A program made the position numbers and the translations under genes. The notes below the pieces were generated by a model. The model saw nothing but the letters and a program-made list of their open reading frames with translations. It made no database searches and was not told where the DNA came from. Below, in pieces: positions 17,737 through 27,678 of a stretch of DNA of 64,000 nt. The stretch comes from an uncultured Draconibacterium sp. (GTDB lineage Bacteria; Bacteroidota; Bacteroidia; Bacteroidales; Prolixibacteraceae): NCBI RefSeq assembly GCF_963676815.1, contig NZ_OY781365.1, forward strand, positions 2,638,501 to 2,702,500. Reading direction: 5' to 3'. Within the stretch, counting starts at the first letter, position 1. Each line of letters opens with the position of its first letter.

Positions 17737-17750
17737 AGGACTATAGTCCT
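17737..17750. promoter_or_regulatory. Perfect palindromic operator
   Basis: AGGACTATAGTCCT, a 14-bp perfect palindrome between the XRE gene (minus strand) and a plus-strand TATATTTG (17769-17776) that matches the Bacteroidota -7 consensus. It could regulate the XRE gene, the divergent transcript, or both. Confidence 0.5.
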
Positions 17751-17852
17751 GTAATTCTATTTTTTTATTATATTTGCCAGACATTACATTTGGAAGATGT
17801 AATTTTGCGAACCTTCGATAAATAAAATATTAGAAGCATTCGCTTAGAGTCT

Positions 17853-17961
17853 CGGACTGAAAACTGGTAATTTGAAAGTACACGAGATGATAAGTTATAA
17901 GGCTCACGACCTAGGCGTGGGCTCTCTTATCTGTGTACAGGTATACCAGTACCCCAGTCCG
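17853..17961 (+). ncRNA. Candidate structured RNA: 109-nt interrupted hairpin (6S-like shape)
   Basis: Five nested helices pair in order: 17853-17859 with 17955-17961, 17863-17869 with 17944-17950, 17878-17883 with 17933-17938, 17889-17894 with 17926-17931, and 17901-17908 with 17916-17923 (two G-T pairs). The four outer helices are perfect, separated by internal loops, around a 7-base apex. A long rod with internal bulges and ~110 nt length fits the 6S-Flavo RNA of Bacteroidota, but I cannot confirm the match. A plus-strand TATATTTG -7 box lies 77 bases upstream and a small hairpin (CGCCT/AGGCG) with a T-run lies just downstream near 17976-18004. The structure is seen directly; the identity is inference. 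Confidence 0.5.
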
Positions 17962-18121
17962 GTAAGTTGAGTCCGCGCCTTTCTATTTAGATTCCAGGCG
18001 TTTTCATCAAAAACTCAGCTTCCCGGATTACATCATACTTGCCACAAGCATGATGCTACGTAATTTCGTTTTTACCAAAAAAATAATCAGCCTATGACAA
18101 AATAATCAGAGAACAACTAGT

Positions 18122-18159
18122 AAGCCCGCTACAACAGTTTGGCGACGTGTAGCAGGCTT
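18122..18159. repeat. 12-bp hairpin between the RNA candidate and SusC
   Basis: Arms AAGCCCGCTACA (18122-18133) and TGTAGCAGGCTT (18148-18159), with one mismatch and a 14-base loop. There is no T-run on either side, so it is not a standard terminator. It could be part of a leader or the end of an upstream transcript. Confidence 0.45.
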
Positions 18160-18200
18160 GGTCGTTAATTAATTCTAACCATCAATTAACATCGAAATTT

Positions 18201-18416
18201 ATGAAAAACTTTCCATACAAGGAAAATTATGCCCCTGTGTGTCTGATTTTCCGGAAATGCTTTGATCGTTTTGCGATTCCTCAAATAGTCAACAACAAGC
18301 CAGGGAAACGGCAAAAACTATTCAGTTTTGCAACTACACTTTCCTACATGAGTTTGGTATTTTTCTTCAGCCGGCACCATAGCCTGTACCAAAACAAAAT
18401 TAAATCACCCGAGTGA
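18201..18416 (+). CDS. Doubtful small ORF upstream of SusC
   Basis: 71 codons beginning MKNFPYKENYAP, with a basic N-terminus and a moderately hydrophobic middle (FATTLSYMSLVFFF). No family is recognised. It shares only the beginning (M-x-NF) with the SusC gene that starts 110 bases downstream. It could be a leader peptide or non-coding. Nothing apart from the open frame supports it. Confidence 0.25.
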   Translation: MKNFPYKENYAPVCLIFRKCFDRFAIPQIVNNKPGKRQKLFSFATTLSYMSLVFFFSRHHSLYQNKIKSPE

Positions 18417-18525
18417 GGAATGACTTGATTTAAAAGATCGTGAAACACCAAATCTTCACGACTCAACTACCAATCCTTTCATTTTAGGATTCAACTTTTA
18501 TTTACCCAATCTTAAAATAAATTTT

Positions 18526-21500
18526 ATGCAAAATTTTAAAAGCTATTTCGCTGTATTAGTATATCCTGTGCCCAAAATCGTAAAAGGCATGGGCAGAACG
18601 CTTAAGCTATTATTCGTTTTTTGTATTCCCATTCTATTGTTCTCCGGCCACGCGTTCGCACAAACCATAAACGTAAGTGGCCGTGTAACGGATCAGAATA
18701 AACAGCCGCTTCCCGGAGTTAATGTAGTACTAAAAGAATCACCATCAATTGGTACGATTACCGAATCCAACGGGCGCTATTTCTTAAACGACGTGCCCTC
18801 CGATGCTGTACTTTCCTTTTCCTTTATCGGTTTTAAAACCCTGGAAGTTCCTGTAAACGGACGTTCTCTGGTAGATGTACAGCTCCGGGAAGACATCACC
18901 ACACTCTCTGAAGTCACCATCAATGCGGGCTATTACACCGTAAAAGACCAGGAGCGAACCGGAAGTATTACCCGGGTAAGATCAAAAGAACTGGAGAATC
19001 AACCTGTTAAAAATGTCCTTTCCTCTGTACAGGGTCGCATGCCCGGTGTTAACATTACTCAAAGCAGTGGGATCCCCGGAAGTGGCTACAACGTCCAGAT
19101 CCGGGGAACAAACAGTTTGAGAAGAGCCGGCAATTACCCCATGTACATTATTGATGGTGTACCGGTAAGTGCTCAAACTACCTCCACCTACTCAACCGGT
19201 ATATTCCCTTATACGGAAACAAATCCACTCTCTGCCATTAATCCCAACGACATTGAAAGTATCGAGGTACTGAAAGATGCTGATGCCACAGCCATTTACG
19301 GATCGCGGGGTGCCAATGGCGTTATATTAATTACTACTAAAACAGGTAAAGCACTTCATAAAACCGTATTTAGCGTAAACAGCAGCTACGGAGTAAGCCG
19401 GGTTGCCCGACACATGAACATGATGAACACGGAGCAATATCTTGACATGCGCCATCAGGCTTACGCTAATGACGGACTGACCGATTATCCGGCCAATGCT
19501 TATGATGTAAACGGCACCTGGGATGAAGAACGTTTTACTGACTGGCAGGAAGAGTTAATCGGTGGAACTGCTACCAACTCCATGGTTCAGCTTTCGTTGA
19601 AAGGAGGCAATGAAACTACCAGCTTTCTGATAAGCGGTAGTCAAAACCGGCAAACAACGGTGTTCTCCGATGACTTCCTGTACAAGACGACCAATCTTTC
19701 GGGTAATCTGAGCCACCAATCTGCAGACAAGCGGCTTACACTGACTGCCTCGGGACTGTTTTCTGATCAATCCAACAATGTGATCTATGAAGATATTACG
19801 AATCAGACGTTCAGGCTTAGCCCTAATGCTCCGGCTTTGTACCAGGAGGACGGCAGCCTCAACTGGGAAAACAATACCTTTAACAACCCACTGGCAGCTT
19901 ACGAAAGCACCTACAATAACGAAAGTAAAACCTTCAACCTCAACCTGAATATTAGCTATGAACTGCTGCCTTCGTTGTTTGTGAAACTGAATGGCGGAAG
20001 CAATTACCAGTTTTTTAATGAAATTGCCTTACGACCAAATACCATGTACAATCCGGCCTACGGAATTACACCGGCAAGTTCCTTAGCTTTAAAAAGTCAG
20101 AATCAACGTTTTTCGTACCTGTTGGAGCCACAGTTAAATTACCGTCATATGTTTGACAACCATAAGTTGAACATTTTAATAGGTGGTACCTATCAGCAAA
20201 CAGAAAACACCAAATCAGGCCTGATGGGATATGGCTTTCAAAGCAATGCGCTGATCACCAATCTGGCGGCTGCAAGCACGGTAGCCATCACTGATGATTC
20301 CGGGACAGATTACAAATATGCCGCGGTATTCGGACGAATCAACTATCAATACAAAAGCCGCTATATCCTGAACCTGACAGGTCGCCGCGATGGTTCCAGC
20401 CGCTTTGGCCCTGACAATCGTTTTGCCAATTTCGGAGCTGTAGGTGCGGCGTGGCTTTTCAGTAAAGAGAACTTTATGAACGGTATTTCCTGGCTTAGCT
20501 TCGGAAAACTCCGGGGAAGCTATGGAATTACCGGCAGCGACCTGATTGGCGACTACCAACATCTGGATACCTACACGGTAAACAGTACCATTTATGGTGG
20601 CAATACCAGTATGTATCCATCCCGCCTGCACAATCCTTACTTTAGCTGGGAGAAAACCACTAAACTGGAATTCGCCCTTGATCTGGCCTTTCTTAATAAC
20701 CGTTTGGAGCTGAATACTTCCTGGTACCGCAACCGTTCAGGTAACCAGCTGGTAGGTATTCCTTTGCCTGCCACCACCGGATTTAGTAGCATCCAGGCGA
20801 ACCTTCCGGCCACAGTGGAGAACAAGGGGCTGGAACTGGAACTCAATACCACTCCCATAAGTAAAGGACACTTTCAGTGGAACAGTAATTTTAACATCAG
20901 CTTCCCATCCAATAAGCTGTTGGATTTCCCCGGACTGGAAGGATCGACCTATGCCAACCAATATGTGATAGGCTATCCGACTTCGATCGTGAAGGTCTAC
21001 AACTACGAGGGTATCGATCCCGAAACAGGTAATTATGTGTTTACCGATTACAATGATGACGGTGCGATTACATCACCAGACGATAACCAGGTAATCGAAG
21101 ATATTGCGATAAAATACTTTGGTGGCTGGTCGAACCAGCTTACTTTCAAACAATGGGACTTTTCGTTTTTGTTTCAGTTTGTCAATCAACGTCAGAAGAA
21201 TTACATCAGCTCTATGATCAGGCCAGGCAGTATGTTCAATCAACCTGTTGAAGTGTTGGATGTTTGGTCAGCGGATAATCCGAATGGCCGGTTTATGCCC
21301 TATTCATCGGGAACAGATGCATTGAAAAACAACTTACACGGATATTTTAGCAGAAGTACAGCCGGAATTGGCGACGCTTCCTTTGTCCGCCTGAAAAATA
21401 TACAGTTGAGTTACCGGCTGCCCATAAATACGTTGGCAGAAGATGTACGTTTTTACGTTCAGGGCCAAAACCTGTGGACACTGACCGATTACTTTGGCGT

Positions 21501-21576
21501 GGATCCGGAATTTACTTTATCCGGATTTTTGCCTCCATTAAAAACGTGGGCTTTTGGTGTTCAGCTTAACTTTTAA
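18526..21576 (+). CDS. SusC/RagA-type TonB-linked outer-membrane transporter
   Basis: 1016 residues. A signal peptide ends near 46 (GHAFAQ), then comes a carboxypeptidase-regulatory-like domain (NVSGRVTDQNKQPLPGVNVV), a plug domain (PGVNITQSSGIPGSGYNVQIRG, IYGSRGANGVILITTK) and a ~750-residue beta-barrel ending in a C-terminal Phe (GVQLNF). It imports oligomeric substrates with its SusD lipoprotein, powered by TonB-ExbBD. The next genes are susD and an exported S9 peptidase, which points to peptides rather than glycans; no glycosidase is nearby. Confidence 0.95.
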   Translation: MQNFKSYFAVLVYPVPKIVKGMGRTLKLLFVFCIPILLFSGHAFAQTINVSGRVTDQNKQPLPGVNVVLKESPSIGTITESNGRYFLNDVPSDAVLSFSFIGFKTLEVPVNGRSLVDVQLREDITTLSEVTINAGYYTVKDQERTGSITRVRSKELENQPVKNVLSSVQGRMPGVNITQSSGIPGSGYNVQIRGTNSLRRAGNYPMYIIDGVPVSAQTTSTYSTGIFPYTETNPLSAINPNDIESIEVLKDADATAIYGSRGANGVILITTKTGKALHKTVFSVNSSYGVSRVARHMNMMNTEQYLDMRHQAYANDGLTDYPANAYDVNGTWDEERFTDWQEELIGGTATNSMVQLSLKGGNETTSFLISGSQNRQTTVFSDDFLYKTTNLSGNLSHQSADKRLTLTASGLFSDQSNNVIYEDITNQTFRLSPNAPALYQEDGSLNWENNTFNNPLAAYESTYNNESKTFNLNLNISYELLPSLFVKLNGGSNYQFFNEIALRPNTMYNPAYGITPASSLALKSQNQRFSYLLEPQLNYRHMFDNHKLNILIGGTYQQTENTKSGLMGYGFQSNALITNLAAASTVAITDDSGTDYKYAAVFGRINYQYKSRYILNLTGRRDGSSRFGPDNRFANFGAVGAAWLFSKENFMNGISWLSFGKLRGSYGITGSDLIGDYQHLDTYTVNSTIYGGNTSMYPSRLHNPYFSWEKTTKLEFALDLAFLNNRLELNTSWYRNRSGNQLVGIPLPATTGFSSIQANLPATVENKGLELELNTTPISKGHFQWNSNFNISFPSNKLLDFPGLEGSTYANQYVIGYPTSIVKVYNYEGIDPETGNYVFTDYNDDGAITSPDDNQVIEDIAIKYFGGWSNQLTFKQWDFSFLFQFVNQRQKNYISSMIRPGSMFNQPVEVLDVWSADNPNGRFMPYSSGTDALKNNLHGYFSRSTAGIGDASFVRLKNIQLSYRLPINTLAEDVRFYVQGQNLWTLTDYFGVDPEFTLSGFLPPLKTWAFGVQLNF

Positions 21577-21666
21577 AACACAGGCACTATCACAGTTTCA
21601 GAATTGTGAGCCGGAATACAACAGCTCACATCATAAAATTGAATAAATCAAATTTAAAATAATAAG

Positions 21667-23034
21667 ATGAAAAAAATAGTTATCACATACCTCCTTGGGG
21701 CGCTATTTATGGCCTCTTGCGAGAATTTGATTGAAGTGGATGATCCCTCCAATCAACTGGGCACCTCCCAGGTCTTTGAAGACACCAGAACTGCCAATGC
21801 CGCGCTAACCGGGTTGTATGCCAGTCTGCGAGACCGGTCAGTTCTTACGGGAGGCGGCTATATTGGCATTGGGCCTTTGCTGGCTTCTTATGCTGATGAT
21901 CTGGATTGTTATTACTACGACCAGAATGGTGTGGTCGACATCAGCCGAAACCTTCAGCAGGAAACCAATTCAAACATTGAAAGTATCTGGGAAACAACTT
22001 ATCAGCAAATTTACTATGCCAACGCCATTATTTATGGGGTTCAGCATTCAACAGCACTGTCTGATGAAGACAAAAACATCCTGCAGGGAGAAGCAATCTT
22101 GTTACGCTCCCTGTTGTATTATTATTTACAGGAACTTTTTGGTGACATCCCCTACACCGCCAGTACTAATTATGAATACAACCGCAGTCTGGCGAAAACC
22201 ACTAATGAGGAAATCTTGTCTCAATTAGTAACCGATCTGAAGGAAGCCATCACATATTTAAGTGATGATTACCGCAATGCCGAACGCATTTATCCAAACC
22301 GCAAGGTTGCTGAATTGCTACTGGCCCGTATTTACCTGATCCAGGGAGAATGGATTCTTGCCGAACAGACAGCAAGCAATATATTACAGTCGCCGTTATA
22401 CCAGCTTCAGAATGATATCCAGGAGGTCTTTCATAAATCCGGCAACCATATTCTTTGGCAACTAAAACCAAAGAACAATGGAGATGCCACCCCTGAAGCG
22501 ACCTTTTATTATTTTACGGATGCTGCTCCCAATTCCTATGCGCTTACAGAAGATTTGGTGAACACTTTCTCCGATGACGACCTGCGTAAGCAGTTCTGGA
22601 TGACCCGGGTCAGCTTCAACGACGAGTTTTGGTACCGACCGAATAAGTACAAGAACCTGGCCGGGACTAACACCAATGAATACTCCGTGGTCTTCCGTAT
22701 TGCAGAGGTTTATTTTATTATGGCCGAATCGCTGGTCAGACAAAACCGGTTTGATGAAGCACTACCGTATCTAAACGCCACAAGGGTAAGAACCGGATTA
22801 CCTGCTTTTACGTCTTTATCAGGAGATACTATTCTCACGGAATTACTGGCCGAAAAGCGCCGCGAATTCTTTACCGAGTTTGGACATCGTTTTTTCGACC
22901 TGAAACGCCTGAAGCAACTGGATGAGTTACTCGCTACAAAGCCCAACTGGGAAGATTATAAAAGTGTTTGGCCCCTGCCTCAAAACGAATTGTTGCAAAA
23001 TACCAATTTATACCCTCAAAATTCAAACTATTAA
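21667..23034 (+). CDS. SusD/RagB-type surface lipoprotein
   Basis: 455 residues with a lipoprotein signal (LLGALFMASCENL, Cys at 18) and the TPR-like SusD fold: LYASLRD, SIWETTYQQIYYANAII, GEAILLRSLLYYYLQELFGDIPYT, and the C-terminal RIAEVYFIMAESLVR and LLAEKRREFFTEFGHRFFDLKRL motifs. It acts as the lid and substrate-capturing partner of the SusC barrel. It starts 90 bases after susC and ends 2 bases before the peptidase gene, so the three form an operon. Confidence 0.95.
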   Translation: MKKIVITYLLGALFMASCENLIEVDDPSNQLGTSQVFEDTRTANAALTGLYASLRDRSVLTGGGYIGIGPLLASYADDLDCYYYDQNGVVDISRNLQQETNSNIESIWETTYQQIYYANAIIYGVQHSTALSDEDKNILQGEAILLRSLLYYYLQELFGDIPYTASTNYEYNRSLAKTTNEEILSQLVTDLKEAITYLSDDYRNAERIYPNRKVAELLLARIYLIQGEWILAEQTASNILQSPLYQLQNDIQEVFHKSGNHILWQLKPKNNGDATPEATFYYFTDAAPNSYALTEDLVNTFSDDDLRKQFWMTRVSFNDEFWYRPNKYKNLAGTNTNEYSVVFRIAEVYFIMAESLVRQNRFDEALPYLNATRVRTGLPAFTSLSGDTILTELLAEKRREFFTEFGHRFFDLKRLKQLDELLATKPNWEDYKSVWPLPQNELLQNTNLYPQNSNY

Positions 23035-23036
23035 TT

Positions 23037-25544
23037 ATGAAATCTTCAAGTATCATTTTCTTCGTATTCCAGTGTCTGCTGCTTGCAGCAGGCCTGGAAT
23101 TATCAGCGCAAATCCATCAGAACGAGATGGAAAAACTGGCTGCCAGCCAATATCGTCTAACCGTGCTAAAAATGAGCGACAACGGAAGGTGGCTCACCGC
23201 CTGGAAAACGTATGACGACAACCGGGATACACTTTTGATCTTTGATAGTCAGGTACCCGAAAAGCCTGTTGATTACCGGATCAAAGTTCGAGATATTACT
23301 TTTATGGGTGACAATTATATGCTGATGAAAAGTGGTAACCGTGCCGAGCTTATAAACCTGGAAAAGCAAACAAGCACAAGTTTCATGAATGTAAAACGTT
23401 TTCAGACACTGGATAGCTACGATCAGTTTATTTTGCATTACAATAACGAAGACAACAACCGGTTCGAACTTCGTCGTGTAAACGGAGACCTTATTACTCA
23501 GGTCGCCCGGGTAAGCAGCTTCCATATCTCAGAAGAAGACCATATCTATGCGGTGATGGAAACTGAAAACAACGAGTTCGAAGTATTGCGAATCCGAAAT
23601 CAGTCAATTGAACACATTTACCACTCGCCCCATAAAATCTCGTCTTTGACGATTGATCCCGATGAACAGGGTATCATGATCCACGAGAAATCCGCGGACG
23701 GCTCCCTTGCAGAGCTTCGCTACCTTGATCTGAAAACTAAAAACACCTGGTTGTTAAACGAGCAACTGTCCCAACCTTTTCAACGCGCGTTTACGGACGT
23801 AATTGGTGAGGGTGGTGTTTATTACGTGCGTCTGTGGGTCAACCGGGAGAAAGAGAATACTTCACTTGTCGATATCTGGTATGGAGAAGACATGCAACTG
23901 GAAGATAAATTTGTTCCTTCCACACAGGAGGCTTACTACGTATGGGAACCAAAAAGAAAAAATATACAGCATTTAGGAAACAAGGATTTGATTAACAGTG
24001 TCGCCATTGGCAGTGAACTTTATTTCCTGAGTTTTGATCCTTATGAATTGCAGGATTATACAAAAACAACACCGCAACTTTTATTCCGCTACGATAAGCT
24101 AAAAAACACTCACGCAATGATCGATACCCTATCCTCACCTTTGTTCACTTCTCCGAATGGCCAATATGTTCTTTACTTTAAAAACAAGACCTGGAAGGTT
24201 TATCACATGGCTTCGGGCAAAATGGAAACAATTACCAACAGCCTGCTGAATACTCCTTATTTTATTGACGATGGTAAATCCATCCTCTTTGACGGTGATG
24301 ATGGTCTGTGGAGCTTTGATCCGGAAGAAAACGAGTTGTCGAAATTTGTAAATTTTGAAGGAGTTCGCGTGACAATCCTTAACAGCTCTACGGAACCGAA
24401 ACCTGCAAGTATTCGCGTTTACGAAAAAACCGTCGATCCCCAAAAACCCCTTATTCTTGAGTTATTTGATTCGAAGAAAAATGAAAGTTCTTTCATCCTG
24501 TTGGATAATGGAAAATGCAGAACGATTATTCCCAGAACTACCAACTACATCAAGAAACTCATGTACAACAAGTCGTTTACCGCTTTTTCGTGGCTGGAAG
24601 AGAATTATAACCTGCCACCGCGGATCGTTTATAAAGAGCTGGGCAAAAAGGAATGGTCTTTCAACCAAACTATTCAGCAGGATCCCGATATCCTTTCCCT
24701 TAAACAGGAGATTATTTCGTTTGCCAATAGCGACGGAGTCCCACTTAAAGGTATTTTGTATTATCCATTGAACTTTGATCGGACAAAACAATATCCCATG
24801 GTAGTACATATTTATCAGGTTCAACTCAATAAGGAAGCCAACAGGTACCCGGTGGTTGCATACAAATCGGTAAACTGTGATGGTTTTAACCTGAGATTGC
24901 TTTTGGAAAATGGTTATTTCGTTTATTTCCCGGATATTGTTTACGGGGACAAAGGAACAGGCTTATCGGCTTTGGACTGTGTGGAACAGTCACTGGATGC
25001 TTTAACTTCCAACAGGTTAATTGATCACAACAAGATAGGACTGATCGGGCATTCGCATGGCGGCTACGAAACAAATTTTATAGCCACACATTCCAAACGT
25101 TTTGCAGCCTATGTTGCCGGAGCTGGTAACAGTGATATTGTCCGGTCTTATTTTTCTTTCAACTACAATTTTCAAAGTCCGTTTTACTGGCAATATGAAA
25201 GCGGACAGTACGAGCTGAATAAAAGTTTTAGCGATGATAAGGACTTGTATTTTAAGAATAATCCGATTCATTATGTGGATCAGGTTAATGCTCCCGTCCT
25301 GTTATGGACCGGCAAGAAAGACCAGAATATTTACTGGGAACAAACTATGGAGTTTTATATCGGACTGAAGCGAAATAACAAAAAGGTGGTAGCCCTTTTT
25401 TATCCCCATGAAGGACATGTCCTTGCATCGCCAGAAGCAAACAGGGATCTGCTCTCGCGGACTCTGGAGTGGTTTAATTATTTTTTAAAAGGAGAGGAAA
25501 ATGTCAGTTGGATTGACAAAGAAATAAAGGGGGATGCAGGTTAG
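23037..25544 (+). CDS. Exported S9-family prolyl oligopeptidase-like peptidase
   Basis: Start at the ATG at 23037, 2 bases after susD; the longer frame overlaps susD. 836 residues: a signal peptide (~1-25, ending AAGLELSAQ), a beta-propeller-like middle and a C-terminal alpha/beta-hydrolase. The catalytic triad is visible as S673 in GHSHGG, D762 in TGKKDQ and H794 in EGHV. It should cleave short peptides in the periplasm or at the surface, feeding or processing the cargo of the SusCD pair. A hairpin overlapping its stop codon ends transcription. Confidence 0.9.
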   Translation: MKSSSIIFFVFQCLLLAAGLELSAQIHQNEMEKLAASQYRLTVLKMSDNGRWLTAWKTYDDNRDTLLIFDSQVPEKPVDYRIKVRDITFMGDNYMLMKSGNRAELINLEKQTSTSFMNVKRFQTLDSYDQFILHYNNEDNNRFELRRVNGDLITQVARVSSFHISEEDHIYAVMETENNEFEVLRIRNQSIEHIYHSPHKISSLTIDPDEQGIMIHEKSADGSLAELRYLDLKTKNTWLLNEQLSQPFQRAFTDVIGEGGVYYVRLWVNREKENTSLVDIWYGEDMQLEDKFVPSTQEAYYVWEPKRKNIQHLGNKDLINSVAIGSELYFLSFDPYELQDYTKTTPQLLFRYDKLKNTHAMIDTLSSPLFTSPNGQYVLYFKNKTWKVYHMASGKMETITNSLLNTPYFIDDGKSILFDGDDGLWSFDPEENELSKFVNFEGVRVTILNSSTEPKPASIRVYEKTVDPQKPLILELFDSKKNESSFILLDNGKCRTIIPRTTNYIKKLMYNKSFTAFSWLEENYNLPPRIVYKELGKKEWSFNQTIQQDPDILSLKQEIISFANSDGVPLKGILYYPLNFDRTKQYPMVVHIYQVQLNKEANRYPVVAYKSVNCDGFNLRLLLENGYFVYFPDIVYGDKGTGLSALDCVEQSLDALTSNRLIDHNKIGLIGHSHGGYETNFIATHSKRFAAYVAGAGNSDIVRSYFSFNYNFQSPFYWQYESGQYELNKSFSDDKDLYFKNNPIHYVDQVNAPVLLWTGKKDQNIYWEQTMEFYIGLKRNNKKVVALFYPHEGHVLASPEANRDLLSRTLEWFNYFLKGEENVSWIDKEIKGDAG

Positions 25545-25552
25545 CATCCCCC
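25529..25552. terminator. Bidirectional terminator overlapping the S9 stop codon
   Basis: Perfect 9-bp stem GGGGGATGC (25529-25537) / GCATCCCCC (25544-25552) with a 6-base loop that contains the stop codon of the peptidase. It separates the plus-strand SusCD-S9 operon from the minus-strand DUF6520 gene, whose stop is at 25558. Tails on both sides are only weakly T-rich. Confidence 0.65.
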
Positions 25553-25557
25553 TCAGT

Positions 25558-25818
25558 TTAACGTGCCGATGGTTCATACAGTGGAAGGATACAATTGGTT
25601 CCACTGAGGTTGTGGGACTGATTGTTGGCATCCGTCCATGTGCAGAACTCCGTTCCAGTAGTACTACAGTTACTTCTTTTCTCAATACACTGGCCACTTT
25701 CCATAAGATAACCGGGAACAGTATCAGAAGCACTTTTTGTATTACTGGTCGCAAAAGCAGCACCAACTCCCAACAGTACAATGGCAGCTGACAAATAGAG
25801 ATTTTTAAACTTTTTCAT
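25558..25818 (-). CDS. DUF6520 family small exported Cys-containing protein
   Basis: 86 residues: signal peptide (LYLSAAIVLLGVGAAFA, ending near 24), then a short mature part with four Cys (SGQC, SNC, FCTW, TNC) and PLYEPSAR at the end, the pattern of DUF6520. Its function is unknown; such small Cys proteins recur next to MauE-like membrane proteins and SusCD genes in Bacteroidota. Two disulphides are possible, fitting the MauE-like gene 24 bases upstream in the same operon. Confidence 0.75.
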   Translation of the reverse strand: MKKFKNLYLSAAIVLLGVGAAFATSNTKSASDTVPGYLMESGQCIEKRSNCSTTGTEFCTWTDANNQSHNLSGTNCILPLYEPSAR

Positions 25819-25842
25819 TTTTCTGTAATTTTAATTTAATGC

Positions 25843-27369
25843 CTACTCTGTTTCAGGTTTTTCGGCTTCCCCTGCCGCAAAATCCCGCATCAACGCTTGC
25901 GCAAAACGGTAACGCACAATTTCACTTCCACACAAAACAAACAGGTAGTTATCTGTGGCAAATATCCCGGACAGCTTGTTTTTTCCGCGGTCATTCACAT
26001 ACAGGCTGCCCAGGTATTCTTGTTGGTCGGTTCGGTACAAATCAATAACAGATGTCTTCTGCCATAACTCTCTTGACTCAAATCTCCCTATCAGGTTAGA
26101 TGCGTTAAACAACACCTGCCGGTGAACCACCGATGTTTTATTCACCTTCAAGGGGGGAGCGTTCATTTTATGTCTCCCATCGGAAAATGCATGTACCTGT
26201 ACCTGTGCCTGAGATATGTCATCAATGGTATGTAGCTTCCGCAACAAACTTAAATACTGGTTCATTATCAGGAATTGGTTGCGGTAGGTATAAATATAAA
26301 TGAGTTCACCGCTTTGGTCGTCCTGAAGGAACTGCCCGTCCGTATCGAACATTCCATCCACCTGTTTTTCAAGTAAGGATTCAAACAGTGCCACTTTCGG
26401 GTGTTGTTCCAGTTGAAGTAATCCCAATACCTGTGTTTTGCTTTGGTTGCTTTGAGCTCTAAAAGCCATATTGACAGAATCTATCACCTGCAACTGGGAA
26501 AAATAACAATCATCTGCACTTATCTTATGAGCCAAGGAGTCACCCAACAGCCCACGGTAAATAATGGGTACCGTTCCATCGAAAAGATAGAAATGAGGAG
26601 GTTTAACCTGTACCTGAATAAAACGAAACGAGTGTTTTTCATCGTCTAATTGTAGTTTTACGGTCTTCATTCTTGTAAGGGCTGTATCTATACTGGTAAG
26701 CACTAATGGAGTTGTATAATTTCCCAGATAGATCTCTCCATCGGCCATCCCTGCAAAATAATAGGAATTTATCCCCAGAGCTAGTGCCTTTTCATCCCTA
26801 AGAGAATGTTGTTCAAACCGGCGAATAAAATTGTTTTCTTTTTTTATGATATGCTCAGATGACAAAAAGAGCCCCACAACAACACCAACGGCCAGTATGG
26901 AAGGCAACGTTGTTCTCAGAAGCACAATGTGTCTTCGTGTATGCTTCTCCTTTTCTGAAAGTACAATTGCAAAAAGAGCTAGGATTATGAAAGCAATATT
27001 AAAAATCATGTGCTCCGTCCAGTTCAATTTTTCGATGATACCTCCACATGAACAGGGGACAAAATCACTGTAATTCAGAATCAGATAAATATAGATCGTA
27101 AAAGCGATCATTAGAAAGAATGATCCATAAAGACCTGCTAAACGAATCCTTCTAAATATCAATAATGCGACCAGCAAAAATTCCAGGCCTATTACTGCAG
27201 GTGCTACCGCACCGGCATATGCGCTTAGTAATGGCGACTGTGCTAACTGTACAGTGAAGTTTTCATAGTCCAGCAATTTGCTAATCCCGGCATACACAAA
27301 AAGCAGGATATACAAATAGGAGGAGAGTGGAACCAGAATTGTAAAGTGTTTTGGATGGAGCTTTTTCAT
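25843..27369 (-). CDS. MauE/DoxX-like membrane protein with long periplasmic domain
   Basis: Start taken at the ATG at 27369 (MKKLHPKHFTIL); the frame extends to 27486, where an ATG follows a TACCTTTG -7 box (27508-27515) closely, so the longer form is possible. The N-terminal ~170 residues contain four or five transmembrane helices with FVYAGISKLLDYENF and a CSCGG motif, as in MauE-like quinone-linked disulphide-forming proteins. The remaining ~330 residues are an extracytoplasmic domain of beta-propeller character with no recognised motif. It probably works on disulphides of exported proteins, with DUF6520 the nearest candidate. Confidence 0.7.
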   Translation of the reverse strand: MKKLHPKHFTILVPLSSYLYILLFVYAGISKLLDYENFTVQLAQSPLLSAYAGAVAPAVIGLEFLLVALLIFRRIRLAGLYGSFFLMIAFTIYIYLILNYSDFVPCSCGGIIEKLNWTEHMIFNIAFIILALFAIVLSEKEKHTRRHIVLLRTTLPSILAVGVVVGLFLSSEHIIKKENNFIRRFEQHSLRDEKALALGINSYYFAGMADGEIYLGNYTTPLVLTSIDTALTRMKTVKLQLDDEKHSFRFIQVQVKPPHFYLFDGTVPIIYRGLLGDSLAHKISADDCYFSQLQVIDSVNMAFRAQSNQSKTQVLGLLQLEQHPKVALFESLLEKQVDGMFDTDGQFLQDDQSGELIYIYTYRNQFLIMNQYLSLLRKLHTIDDISQAQVQVHAFSDGRHKMNAPPLKVNKTSVVHRQVLFNASNLIGRFESRELWQKTSVIDLYRTDQQEYLGSLYVNDRGKNKLSGIFATDNYLFVLCGSEIVRYRFAQALMRDFAAGEAEKPETE

Positions 27370-27678
27370 AGCTGAAAATTTGTTTGTTTTAAAGGTCATT
27401 TTGCGGGAGAATGTAATCTTCAGGTTATTTGACCAACTAGTGGTTGATGTATACATACCGTTCTCCCGGTAAATATTTGAGGTCATGTTTTCGCCTCAAT
27501 ACATTTACAAAGGTACGGTTGTGCCGGGTCATTCGTCTGAACCTGTATTAACAAATGAAAGAACCCAGATCAAAAAAAATCTTAACCGAATGATGGGGCA
27601 CTCGTAAAGAATCACAATTCAAAAAGTGAATAATTGCAACTGATCATCCTATAAGATGAAATCAAAACTGCGGAACAT
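27370..27678. other. Intergenic interval with a -7 box
   Basis: About 300 bases between the MauE-like gene and the Crp/Fnr gene, partly covered by the optional N-terminal extension of the former. A minus-strand TACCTTTG at 27508-27515 matches the -7 consensus; the -33 element is not clear. No other feature was seen. Confidence 0.4.
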
